A DNA stretch of 10,874 bases from assembly GCA_900547565.1 (NCBI GenBank), contig URHI01000068.1, positions 1 to 10,874 of the forward strand. The letters run 5' to 3'. Each line of letters starts with the position of its first letter. Position 1 is the stretch's first letter. The position numbers and the translations under genes are program-made. Under the pieces are notes generated by a model. The model ran no database searches. It worked only from the letters and a program-made list of their open reading frames with translations, and was not told the DNA's origin. The stretch comes from an uncultured Eubacteriales bacterium. Its GTDB lineage: Bacteria > Bacillota > Clostridia > Oscillospirales > CAG-272. Positions 1-5,447 of this stretch are shown piece by piece.

Positions 1-30
1 ACCATTTTCTGCCGCGTAGCAGAAAATGGT
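1..30. repeat. Perfect 12-bp-stem hairpin at window edge
   Basis: ACCATTTTCTGC (1-12) is the exact reverse complement of GCAGAAAATGGT (19-30), with a 6-nt loop CGCGTA. It lies about 150 bp beyond the stop of the tepA-like gene. It could be a transcription terminator for that gene, but the bases that would show a T-tract on the minus strand are outside the window. It could equally be the edge of a repeated element. Confidence 0.8.
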
Positions 31-35
31 CACTT

Positions 36-178
36 CTCACCGTCCTGAAAGACAATATTCCTGTAACTTTCTTGTCGTCCTTGTAAGACGATATTTCTGT
101 AATCTTCTTATCGTCCCAAAAGACAATATTTCTATAGAAAACAACTCCCCCACCGTCGTGTAAGACACTATCCAACCA
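36..178. repeat. Four degenerate ~36-bp tandem repeats
   Basis: The core AAGACAATATT occurs at 49-59 and 120-130, as AAGACGATATT at 85-95, and more degenerate as AAGACACTATC at 162-172. Each core is preceded by a CGTC block (41, 76, 112, 154). Spacing is 35-36 bp for the first three units and about 42 bp to the fourth. Within each unit the GTC before the core and the GAC inside it can pair around a 6-7 nt loop; in unit 2 the stem is TCGTC/GACGA, and in unit 3 it is kept with a G-U pair. No ORF is visible. Function unknown; a multi-hairpin 3' UTR or a protein-binding array are both possible. Confidence 0.6.
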
Positions 179-181
179 AAA

Positions 182-862
182 TTATTTATCCATCATACCC
201 CTCAGTTCCTCAAGCGCCGCGCTCAGCCCCCCGACGCGATCTATGATTCCATATTTGACCGCTTGCTCGCCGTCAATGATAGAACCGACATCGGTCGCAA
301 TTTCATCGGGACGCATCATCAGCTCCTGAATTTTGTCCGGATCGGCATGCGAATGATCACATATAAAACGAATTATTCTCCGCTGCATCTCGCGGAAATA
401 GTTGAACGTCTGCGGAACACCGACAACTAACCCGTTTATCCGGACCGGGTGTATGGTCATGGTAGCGCTCGGAACGATAAACGACCGCCTCGCCGCCACA
501 GCCAGCGGCACTCCGATGGAATGACCGCCGCCCAGCACCAACGACACACTCGGCTTGGTCATCGACGCTATCATTTCGGCAATCGCCAACCCGGCTTCAA
601 CATCACCGCCCATGGTGTTGAGCACGATCAGCACTCCTCTCACGCTGTCGCTCTGTTCGATCGACACCAAAAGAGGAATAATATGCTCATATTTTGTCGC
701 TTTCTGGTTGTCTCCCAACAAATAATGTCCTTCTATCTGACCGATTATGGACAGACACTGTATATCGCCGCGGGAGCTTTCCGCAATTATACTTCCGCTC
801 TTGACTATGTTCTCAAACTGCTCGTTTTTCTGCTCGTCCTTGCTTGCTTGCTGTTCCGACAT
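182..862 (-). CDS. tepA: ClpP-fold serine peptidase, TepA/YmfB type
   Basis: A 226-aa protein of the ClpP/crotonase superfamily, close to the Firmicutes TepA (translocation-enhancing protein) group. The GG-D motif (NTMGGDVEAG) is at residues 82-91, the nucleophile elbow GGGHSIG at 111-117 gives Ser115, TMTIHPVR at 134-141 gives His138, and Asp191 in ATDVGS is the likely third triad member. All three are present, so it should be an active peptidase. There is no signal peptide or membrane segment; the first ~25 residues are charged, so it is probably cytoplasmic. The ATG at 862 follows AGGAGG with a 6-nt gap. The Rrf2 gene upstream ends in a terminator, so this gene needs its own promoter; the 70-bp gap holds no convincing -35/-10 pair. 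Substrates are unknown; in Bacillus the family was linked to signal-peptide turnover during export. Confidence 0.88.
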   Translation of the reverse strand: MSEQQASKDEQKNEQFENIVKSGSIIAESSRGDIQCLSIIGQIEGHYLLGDNQKATKYEHIIPLLVSIEQSDSVRGVLIVLNTMGGDVEAGLAIAEMIASMTKPSVSLVLGGGHSIGVPLAVAARRSFIVPSATMTIHPVRINGLVVGVPQTFNYFREMQRRIIRFICDHSHADPDKIQELMMRPDEIATDVGSIIDGEQAVKYGIIDRVGGLSAALEELRGMMDK

Positions 863-877
863 GGCTTTCCTCCTGAA

Positions 878-893
878 ATATACTATCGTATAT
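878..893. promoter_or_regulatory. Small dyad upstream of the tepA ribosome site
   Basis: ATATAC (878-883) and GTATAT (888-893) are perfect inverted arms around TATC, ending about 4 nt upstream of the AGGAGG of the ClpP-like gene. On the minus strand it could be a hairpin limiting ribosome access or an operator. A TTGAGG-16-TATATT promoter reading is possible here, but it would start transcription inside the ribosome site, so I do not call a promoter. Confidence 0.3.
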
Positions 894-932
894 TATTGCC
901 TCAAGAACGCATAATTATGTTGCAGTCAAAAA

Positions 933-966
933 TAAAAAAGGCCTCGCCACTCATCTGGACGAAGCC
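933..966 (-). terminator. Rho-independent terminator of the Rrf2 gene
   Basis: On the minus strand GGCTTCG (966-960) pairs with CGAGGCC (946-940), a 7-bp stem with one G-U pair and a 13-nt loop, followed directly by TTTTTTATTTTT. It starts 8 bp after the Rrf2 stop codon and separates that transcript from the ClpP-like gene. Confidence 0.85.
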
Positions 967-973
967 ATATAGG

Positions 974-1399
974 TCATATGACGTATTCCCCGCCGGACAC
1001 ACCGGGAAGCAGATCCGCCAGCGTGATACCGTCGAAAAAATCCGTTGTCATTCGGTAATATTTCTGCCACATCGGCAAGGTACGACATTCTGCCGCACGC
1101 GGACACGGCTGTGCTCCGCATTCAAGACACGCCACCGGAGCCAGCTCCTCGTCGGCAGCACGCAGTATCTCGCCGACAGTGTACTCGTCAGGACTGCGGC
1201 GCAGACGGTACCCGCCGCCCTTGCCGTGCAAGCCCTCGACCAAACCGTGCCGTGTAAGAAGCGGCATTATTTTTTCAATATATTTCAGGGAAATTTCCTG
1301 CTGCTCGGCCACCTGACGCATCGGAACATACTCACCGTTACGGCACTCTGCCAGGTCGAGCATGACACGTATGGCATATCTACCGCGTGTGGATATCAT
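974..1399 (-). CDS. Rrf2-family transcriptional regulator with Cys cluster
   Basis: A 141-aa Rrf2 (IscR/CymR) protein. The N-terminus MISTRGRYAIRVMLDLA is the family signature and starts a winged helix (about residues 1-80; recognition region around 30-65, wing GKGGGYRL at 59-66). After residue 85 come Cys91, Cys94, Cys99 and Cys105, in the place of the three cluster cysteines of E. coli IscR. This suggests, but does not prove, that it binds a [2Fe-2S] cluster, unlike B. subtilis CymR, which senses via CysK. The ATG at 1399 follows AAGGAG with about 10 nt. It has its own promoter and terminator. Its neighbours are cysK and mnmA, so cysteine/sulfur supply or Fe-S status is the probable signal. 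Candidate targets in the window are the cysK palindrome and a half-site in its own leader. It could be named iscR or cymR; sequence alone does not decide. Confidence 0.92.
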   Translation of the reverse strand: MISTRGRYAIRVMLDLAECRNGEYVPMRQVAEQQEISLKYIEKIMPLLTRHGLVEGLHGKGGGYRLRRSPDEYTVGEILRAADEELAPVACLECGAQPCPRAAECRTLPMWQKYYRMTTDFFDGITLADLLPGVSGGEYVI

Positions 1400-1414
1400 A
1401 TATAATCAACTCCT

Positions 1415-1421
1415 TACCAAC
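1415..1421. promoter_or_regulatory. Candidate Rrf2 half-site in the rrf2 leader
   Basis: TACCAAC here is the same 7-mer as the promoter-proximal arm of the cysK palindrome (GTTGGTA at 5458-5464, opposite strand). It lies about 10-15 nt downstream of the predicted rrf2 start point and overlaps the upstream edge of the AAGGAG. No full dyad is visible, so autoregulation through it is only a suggestion. Confidence 0.3.
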
Positions 1422-1435
1422 GGTTTACACAGGAT

Positions 1436-1464
1436 ATTTTACCACGATGCCCGTCAGTTGTCAA
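1436..1464 (-). promoter_or_regulatory. Sigma-A promoter of the Rrf2 gene
   Basis: Minus-strand TTGACA (1464-1459), a 17-bp spacer, then TAAAAT (1441-1436). The -35 lies inside the last codons of mnmA, so the regulator can be expressed even though the IS interrupts the gene upstream. The predicted start is near 1429, giving a leader of about 30 nt. Confidence 0.75.
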
Positions 1465-2212
1465 GCCGAACAACGGTTCCGCCGCCCAGCACAACGTCGC
1501 CGTCGTACATAACGGCAGCCTGACCCGGCGTTACGGCGCGTTGCGGAGCATCAAATACAATATGGGCTTTTCCGTTGCTCCCGGGTGTCACCACGGCCCA
1601 CTGCTCCGGCTGACGGTAGCGCGTCCTGACCTGACAGCGTACCCGGCCTTGCGGTATCTCCCCCGAAATCCAGTTTACATCACAAATATCCGCTTGACGT
1701 ACGTATAAATCCGCCTCGCTGCCCAGCACTACTGTGTTATTCTCGGGACATACAGCGCAAACAAATAACTTACCCGGTGTCCTGCCGGCAAGCTCGGCAC
1801 CGAGTCCGCGGTGCTGTCCTATCGCGTAGTGAATTATGCCGCGGTGGCGGCCTATAACACGGCCGTCCGTTGTGATAAAATTGCCCGGCTCGGCGGCTGT
1901 AGCCGAATGAAGCTGTACAACGCTGGCATAATCGCCGTCGGGGACAAAGCAAATATCCTGACTGTCAGGCTTGCCCGCGTTGACAAAGCCCTCCTCGACC
2001 GCAATGGCACGGACTTCGGATTTTCTCAGCTCTCCCAACGGAAAACTGATATGCGCAAGCTGGTTCTGAGTCAGCATGTAAAGCACATAGCTCTGATCCT
2101 TAGTGACGTCCGCACCGCGAAGCAGCTGATACTTTCCACCCTCATAACGTATGCGGGCGTAATGTCCTGTTGCAACCGCGTCACAGCCGAATATAGCAGC
2201 GCGAGTGAACAG
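1454..2212 (-). pseudogene. mnmA: mnmA, 3' fragment (downstream of IS)
   Basis: The rear two thirds of tRNA-specific 2-thiouridylase MnmA. Extending the frame beyond the GTG at 2086 gives LFTRAAIFG, then CDAVATGHYARIRYEGG, then LLRGADVTKDQSYVLYMLTQNQL: the family's TGHYA and KDQSYxLY motifs. The second catalytic cysteine is present in SQDICFVPDGDY, followed by the central and C-terminal beta domains (GAELAGRTPGKLFV, PGQAAVMYDGDVVLGGG). The reading frame is otherwise clean, so the inactivation looks recent. Homology starts at the CTG codon at 2212-2210, right at the insertion point. The fragment lacks the ATP-binding PP-loop and the first catalytic Cys, so internal starts (GTG 2086, ATG 2077) could not give an active enzyme. 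It stops 54 bp before the Rrf2 gene. Confidence 0.93.
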
Positions 2213-2219
2213 CTGGACC

Positions 2220-2239
2220 TGCGGACAATTATTTGGACC
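2220..2239. repeat. IS terminal inverted repeat, transposase 3' side
   Basis: TGCGGACAATTATTTGGACC, matching the opposite end at 16 of 20 positions (TGCGGAC and TTGGACC blocks conserved). Directly outside it is the mnmA 3' fragment. Confidence 0.82.
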
Positions 2240-2241
2240 AA

Positions 2242-2284
2242 AACATATTTCTAGATTCCTCGGAGCCGAGGCAAATCAGGAACC
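2242..2284. repeat. Degenerate direct repeat in the IS, copy 1
   Basis: AACATATTTCT (2242-2252) recurs exactly at 2356-2366, 114 bp further on. Similarity continues after it: shared TTC, TCG, GCCG, then GGCAA, TC and AAC in the same order up to about 2284 / 2398. This copy also contains the short hairpin CCTCGG/CCGAGG (2258-2271). Confidence 0.6.
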
Positions 2285-2296
2285 GCCGAAGGCGGC
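2282..2296. repeat. Short GC-rich hairpin in the IS 3' end
   Basis: CCGCC, GAA, GGCGG form a 5-bp GC stem with a 3-nt loop just before the long inverted repeat. There is no T-tract after it on either strand, so it is not a standard terminator. Confidence 0.4.
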
Positions 2297-2299
2297 ATG

Positions 2300-2424
2300 C
2301 TCTTGACAAGCTGACTCAGCGGTGATAAACTCATAACCCGACGGCGAAACAATCAAACATATTTCTGAGTTCTTCGTCGCCGTCGGCAACTCCGAACATC
2401 ACCGCTGAGTCAGCTTGTCAAGAG
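2300..2424. repeat. Long perfect 27-bp inverted repeat in the IS 3' end
   Basis: Positions 2300-2326 (beginning CTCTTGACAAGCTGAC) are the exact reverse complement of 2398-2424. Beyond a 2-nt bulge the pairing continues with CGGCA (2293-2297) and TGCCG (2425-2429). The 71-bp interior contains a second stem, CCGACGGCGA (2338-2347) with TCGCCGTCGG (2377-2386). The whole would fold into a nested hairpin starting about 10 nt after the transposase stop. Possible roles: a guard against read-through, a subterminal transposase site, or a small nested element with 27-bp ends. Confidence 0.85.
2356..2398. repeat. Degenerate direct repeat in the IS, copy 2
   Basis: Second copy of the 2242-2284 segment, lying inside the loop of the long inverted repeat and ending at its right arm. 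The two copies share the exact 11-mer AACATATTTCT and then interrupted similarity, so part of the IS end appears to have been duplicated. Confidence 0.6.
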
Positions 2425-2434
2425 TGCCGGAAAG

Positions 2435-4000
2435 TTATGTGAGCATCTTCATTCTGTATTCTGCCGGGCTTAAGTATCCAAGCGACTTTTTTATCCTTCG
2501 TTCATTATACCAGTGAATATAATCATCAATCGCACAAATGAAATCTTCCAGACTTACCCCCGCCCAAGAACGCCCATAGAACATTTCATTTTTTAGTCGT
2601 CCAAAGAAACCTTCGCAAGCCGAATTATCCGGAGAACAGGCCTTCTTTGACATGGATCGTATCAGGTGAAATCGATCCATGCGTTCGATCCATCCGGGCC
2701 AGCGGTAATGGCATCCCCTGTCAGAATGAATGATCGGATGCTCGTCTTCTCCTAAAACTAATACAGCTTCGTCTAGCATCGTATTTGTCAGTTCAGCGTC
2801 TGGAGAAGTCCCAACTGTCCATGTGACTATTTTTCCGTCAAAGCAGTCAAGCATTGGTGATAAGTATACTTTCCCAGCCGGAATGTGAAATTCTGTGATA
2901 TCTGTCAGCCATTTCTGATTGGGCTTTTCGGCATGGAAGTCCCTGGCTATGAGATTGGGAACTTCCGGAGTGATTTCGCCTTTATAGGAGCTGTATTTTC
3001 CTTGATCTGAAGCTTTTACTACGAGTCCCTCTTCTTTCATCAACCTTCGTATTACTTTTTCAGACACTCGAATTTCAAGCCCTATTAGTACCCCGTAGAT
3101 ACGCCGATACCCATACGATTTGTAGTTTTGATTGAAGATTTCCGTTATTCTCTTTCTTAATTCATAGTATTTGTCTGTTTTCAGCTTATTCGCCCTTTGG
3201 TAGCAGTAGCTGCTTTTGGATATCTTCAATTCGCACAAGAGATTCCTTAACCGATATTTATTTCTCAAGGCATCTATCACATCGGTTTTTTCTTTATTGC
3301 TTATCTTTTCCAGATAGATGCCGTTCTCTTTTTTTAGTATTTCACCGGCTGTTTCCAAAATATCCTTCTGCATTTGAAGGCGAAACACTTCTTTTTCAAG
3401 CTGCGCTTTTTCGCTTTCCAAGCTGTGTATCTTTTCTTTCAGATCATCAGCTGTTTGCTCTGATATTTCCGATGAGGGTAACGGTTTCTGTGTTTTCATA
3501 TCCTTTTCTTCCGCCTTGTCGAGCAGCTGCTTATACCATACTCGTATCGATGCCGGATTCACGGATAACTCTTCCGATATTTCTTTCGGCTTTTTCCCGG
3601 AACAATACATTTCTACAGCATTATATTTTTGCTCTTGGCTATATCTTACTACTTTTCTGTGGGAATTACAAGACCATACACCTTTTTCCCTTGGAAGATC
3701 CTCTTTCAGCCATTCATTCATTAAGGTTCTTCCCGGATATCCAAGATCCGTAATCGTTTTGGCTACACTCATACCGTGAGACTTGAAGTATTCAACGGCT
3801 CGTTGCCTTTGTTCTTCCGTATATTTCGATCTTTTCTTGTTGGAGCAAGTTCCGTTCTCCTTATAGTCTTTTATCCAAGCATATAACAGTGTTCTGGATG
3901 TCGGATATCCCAACTCCGCCATCACCCATGTGATATGGCCTAATTTTTCATATAGTTTGATTGCCTTTTCTTTTTCTTCTTCCGTATATCTTCTTCCCAT
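2435..4000 (-). CDS. IS3-family transposase, single-ORF (OrfA-OrfB type)
   Basis: A 521-aa transposase from the ATG at 4000, preceded by GGAAAGG about 6 nt upstream. N-terminus: three successive helix-turn-helix-like units, each starting Y-T/S-x-E-Q/E (about residues 5-50, 60-107, 120-162). Then a coiled coil rich in Leu/Glu/Lys (about 185-235), an HTH_21-type linker (about 240-300, NYKSYGYRRIY), and the rve/DDE domain: Asp367 in WLTDITEF, Asp427 in IIHSDRG, Glu463 in SACEGFFGRLK. The last two are 35 residues apart, the IS3 DD(35)E spacing, and the tail WYNERRIKKSLGYLSPAEYR is typical. All catalytic residues are present and no frameshift is needed, whereas many IS3 elements make OrfAB by -1 frameshifting. 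The frame is also open upstream, joining it to mnmA codon 1 at 4366. Confidence 0.93.
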   Translation of the reverse strand: MGRRYTEEEKEKAIKLYEKLGHITWVMAELGYPTSRTLLYAWIKDYKENGTCSNKKRSKYTEEQRQRAVEYFKSHGMSVAKTITDLGYPGRTLMNEWLKEDLPREKGVWSCNSHRKVVRYSQEQKYNAVEMYCSGKKPKEISEELSVNPASIRVWYKQLLDKAEEKDMKTQKPLPSSEISEQTADDLKEKIHSLESEKAQLEKEVFRLQMQKDILETAGEILKKENGIYLEKISNKEKTDVIDALRNKYRLRNLLCELKISKSSYCYQRANKLKTDKYYELRKRITEIFNQNYKSYGYRRIYGVLIGLEIRVSEKVIRRLMKEEGLVVKASDQGKYSSYKGEITPEVPNLIARDFHAEKPNQKWLTDITEFHIPAGKVYLSPMLDCFDGKIVTWTVGTSPDAELTNTMLDEAVLVLGEDEHPIIHSDRGCHYRWPGWIERMDRFHLIRSMSKKACSPDNSACEGFFGRLKNEMFYGRSWAGVSLEDFICAIDDYIHWYNERRIKKSLGYLSPAEYRMKMLT

Positions 4001-4013
4001 TTTTGACCTTTCC

Positions 4014-4033
4014 GGTCCAACTTTTCGTCCGCA
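4014..4033. repeat. IS terminal inverted repeat, transposase 5' side
   Basis: Plus strand GGTCCAACTTTTCGTCCGCA, the imperfect reverse complement of 2220-2239. It ends 13 bp upstream of the transposase ATG, so any dedicated promoter would have to lie within the repeat or in the mnmA DNA beyond it. Confidence 0.82.
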
Positions 4034-4039
4034 TCCCCG

Positions 4040-4366
4040 CTTGTCGAATTTTATATAGCGGTTACAGTCTATGCAGGGATTGGGCGTGATGCCGCGCATA
4101 TAACTGTCGGCAAAGCGCTCTATTACCTGCCGCCGGAAGTCCGGTGAAAAATTAAACACATAGTGCGGTATTCCCAGCCTTCGCGCCACCGCGCGGGCGT
4201 CCTCAACGTCCTCAAGAGAACAGCAGGTGTGTGTCTGCGGCACTCCGGCATCGGGATTGTCAAACAGCTTCATGGTACATCCGATGCAGTCGTTGCCTGC
4301 CTCAATCAGCAGCCGTGCAGCGACAGACGAGTCGACTCCGCCGCTCATGGCCACCAGATATTTCAT
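4040..4366 (-). pseudogene. mnmA: mnmA, 5' fragment (upstream of IS)
   Basis: The first 109 codons of MnmA, the enzyme that thiolates U34 of the Lys, Glu and Gln tRNAs. The ATP-pyrophosphatase loop SGGVDSSVA is at residues 8-16, and NPCIDCNRYIKFDK at 96-109 carries Cys101, the equivalent of the E. coli catalytic Cys102. The IS cuts right after Lys109: with the IS removed the frame reads FDK-LFTRA, matching the family's length here. The ATG at 4366 lies 6 nt after the cysK stop with only a weak ribosome site, implying translational coupling. Translation from this start does not stop at the junction; it runs through 13 IS-encoded codons into the transposase (643 codons in all). Thiolation would be lost unless another mnmA copy exists or the population is mixed. 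Confidence 0.93.
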
Positions 4367-4372
4367 ATGTGC

Positions 4373-5305
4373 TCAGTCGGCAAACAGTGCGGTCGAGAGA
4401 TACCGGTCGCCTGTATCGGGGAACAGTACTACTATGTTTTTGCCGGCTGCTTCGGGGCGTTTTGCCAGTTGAATCGCTGCCCACAGCGCAGCACCGGATG
4501 AAATTCCGACAAGCACGCCCTCACTGTGACCGACCAGCCGTCCGGCCTTGAAGGCATCGTCGTTGGTAACGGTGATTATCTCGTCGTATACCGAGGTGTC
4601 CAGCACGTCGGGAACAAAGCCGGCACCGATACCCTGTATTTTATGTGTCCCCGCAACTCCGGTCGACAGCACCGCCGAGCTTGCAGGCTCAACTGCAACG
4701 ACATGCACATCGGGCTTTTGGGATTTGAGGTAGTGCCCTACCCCGGTAATTGTACCGCCGGTTCCGACGCCGGCGACGAAATAATCGACGTTGCCGCCGG
4801 TATCCTCAAAAATCTCGGGACCTGTCGTGCGGAAATGAGCTTCGGGATTAGCCTCGTTGACAAACTGACCCGGAATAAAGCTGTTGGGTATTTCGGCGGC
4901 CAGCTCGTCCGCCCTGGCAATGGCCCCCTTCATTCCCTTAGAACCCTCGGTGAGCACCAGCTCGGCGCCGTACGCCTTCATAAGCTGACGCCGCTCAACC
5001 GACATGGTTTCGGGCATAACGATTATTATGCGATATCCGCGTGCGGCGGCAACAGACGCAAGTCCTATACCTGTATTGCCGGAGGTAGGTTCGATTATGA
5101 CCGAACCCGGCTTCAGTGCTCCGCGCTTCTCTGCATCGTCTATCATAGCCTTGGCTATGCGGTCTTTGACAGATCCTGCGGGGTTGAAGTATTCGAGCTT
5201 GGCTATGATATGGGCTTTGATATCAAGCGCTTTTTCAATGTTTGTAAGCTCCAGCAAGGGAGTTTTGCCGATAAGCTGGTCGGCGGAGGTATAAATGTTT
5301 GACAT
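4373..5305 (-). CDS. cysK: Cysteine synthase A (O-acetylserine sulfhydrylase)
   Basis: A 310-aa PLP-dependent enzyme that makes cysteine from O-acetylserine and sulfide; full family length and cytoplasmic. Landmarks in order: IGKTPLLEL (12-20), the PLP lysine Lys47 in NPAGSVKDR (41-49), the substrate loop EPTSGNTGIG (72-81), the phosphate-binding GTGGTITG (181-188), GISSGAA (267-273) with the PLP-ring serine, and the end motif FPDTGDRYLST (295-305). The start at 5305 (MSNIYTS) is chosen because AGGAGA sits 6 nt upstream and homology begins there; the frame stays open to an ATG at 5452, inside the operator and without a ribosome site. It is first in an operon with mnmA. Regulation: consensus promoter with an operator-like palindrome over the start point and a leader of about 155 nt containing hairpins. 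Confidence 0.96.
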   Translation of the reverse strand: MSNIYTSADQLIGKTPLLELTNIEKALDIKAHIIAKLEYFNPAGSVKDRIAKAMIDDAEKRGALKPGSVIIEPTSGNTGIGLASVAAARGYRIIIVMPETMSVERRQLMKAYGAELVLTEGSKGMKGAIARADELAAEIPNSFIPGQFVNEANPEAHFRTTGPEIFEDTGGNVDYFVAGVGTGGTITGVGHYLKSQKPDVHVVAVEPASSAVLSTGVAGTHKIQGIGAGFVPDVLDTSVYDEIITVTNDDAFKAGRLVGHSEGVLVGISSGAALWAAIQLAKRPEAAGKNIVVLFPDTGDRYLSTALFAD

Positions 5306-5319
5306 GGTGATTCTCCTTT

Positions 5320-5347
5320 TAAGATGATTTGAATAAGATGATTTGAA
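5320..5347. repeat. Exact 14-bp tandem duplication beside the cysK ribosome site
   Basis: TAAGATGATTTGAA occurs twice head to tail (5320-5333 and 5334-5347), beginning 2 bp upstream of the AGGAGA of cysK on the minus strand. It is AT-rich and probably unstructured, so it may keep the ribosome site open; a recent slippage event is the simplest origin. Confidence 0.8.
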
Positions 5348-5372
5348 TTTTTGATTTTCCACGGTTAATTTT

Positions 5373-5447
5373 TTTGCCGGACAGTGTTTTCCCCGGCAAA
5401 GCAGTATCAGCAGGTGCAAGCGGCATCGGCTTGATAATTTTTGCACC
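5373..5447 (-). promoter_or_regulatory. Structured 5' leader of cysK mRNA
   Basis: The leader has two stems. Near its 5' end GGTGCAA/TTGCACC (5413-5419 with 5441-5447) competes for shared bases with CAAGC/GCTTG inside it. Further down is TTTGCCGG/CCGGCAAA (5373-5380 with 5393-5400), an 8-bp stem with a 12-nt loop. On the transcribed strand the second stem is followed by A residues, not T, so it is not a terminator. I see no T-box or SAM riboswitch consensus. Whether it regulates is unknown. Confidence 0.4.

Larger units (their letters stand above)
2220..4033 (-). mobile_element. IS3-family insertion sequence in mnmA
   Basis: A 1814-bp element bounded by inverted repeats TGCGGACAATTATTTGGACC (2220-2239) and, read from the other end, TGCGGACGAAAAGTTGGACC (4033-4014); 16 of 20 positions match and both begin with the TG typical of IS3 elements. 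It carries one long transposase gene and about 200 bp of repeat-rich non-coding DNA at its 3' end. It is visibly more AT-rich than the flanks. The mnmA halves rejoin if 1827 bp (about 2213-4039) are removed, leaving about 5-6 unexplained bases outside each inverted repeat (GGACC at 2215-2219, TCCCCG at 4034-4039). Only CT (2213-2214 and 4040-4041) is shared by both junctions; no normal 3-5 bp target duplication is seen. Confidence 0.92.

Noticed and set aside
36..178. CRISPR array
   Set aside because: Units are degenerate throughout, there is no alternation of identical repeats with unique spacers, and no cas gene is near.
863..932. Promoter of the ClpP-like gene
   Set aside because: TTGAGG-16-TATATT would place the start inside the AGGAGG, and TTGACT at the terminator tail has no -10 at a proper distance; a promoter must exist but I cannot place it.
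449..1405. 318-codon plus-strand ORF
   Set aside because: It runs antisense through the ClpP-like gene, the terminator and the Rrf2 gene; its translation is rich in His/Arg with no recognisable domain, while the minus-strand genes have clear family motifs.
1454..2086. A free-standing 210-aa MnmA-like protein starting at GTG 2086
   Set aside because: Homology continues upstream of 2086 to 2212 in the same frame, no ribosome site precedes the GTG, and the PP-loop domain would be missing; it is the 3' part of a broken gene.
2282..2434. Rho-independent terminator after the transposase
   Set aside because: The stems are strong but no T-tract follows on the minus strand; the structure is listed as a repeat instead.
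4526..5302. 258-codon plus-strand ORF opposite cysK
   Set aside because: Shadow of cysK codon usage; no ribosome site or domain, and cysK is unmistakable on the other strand.
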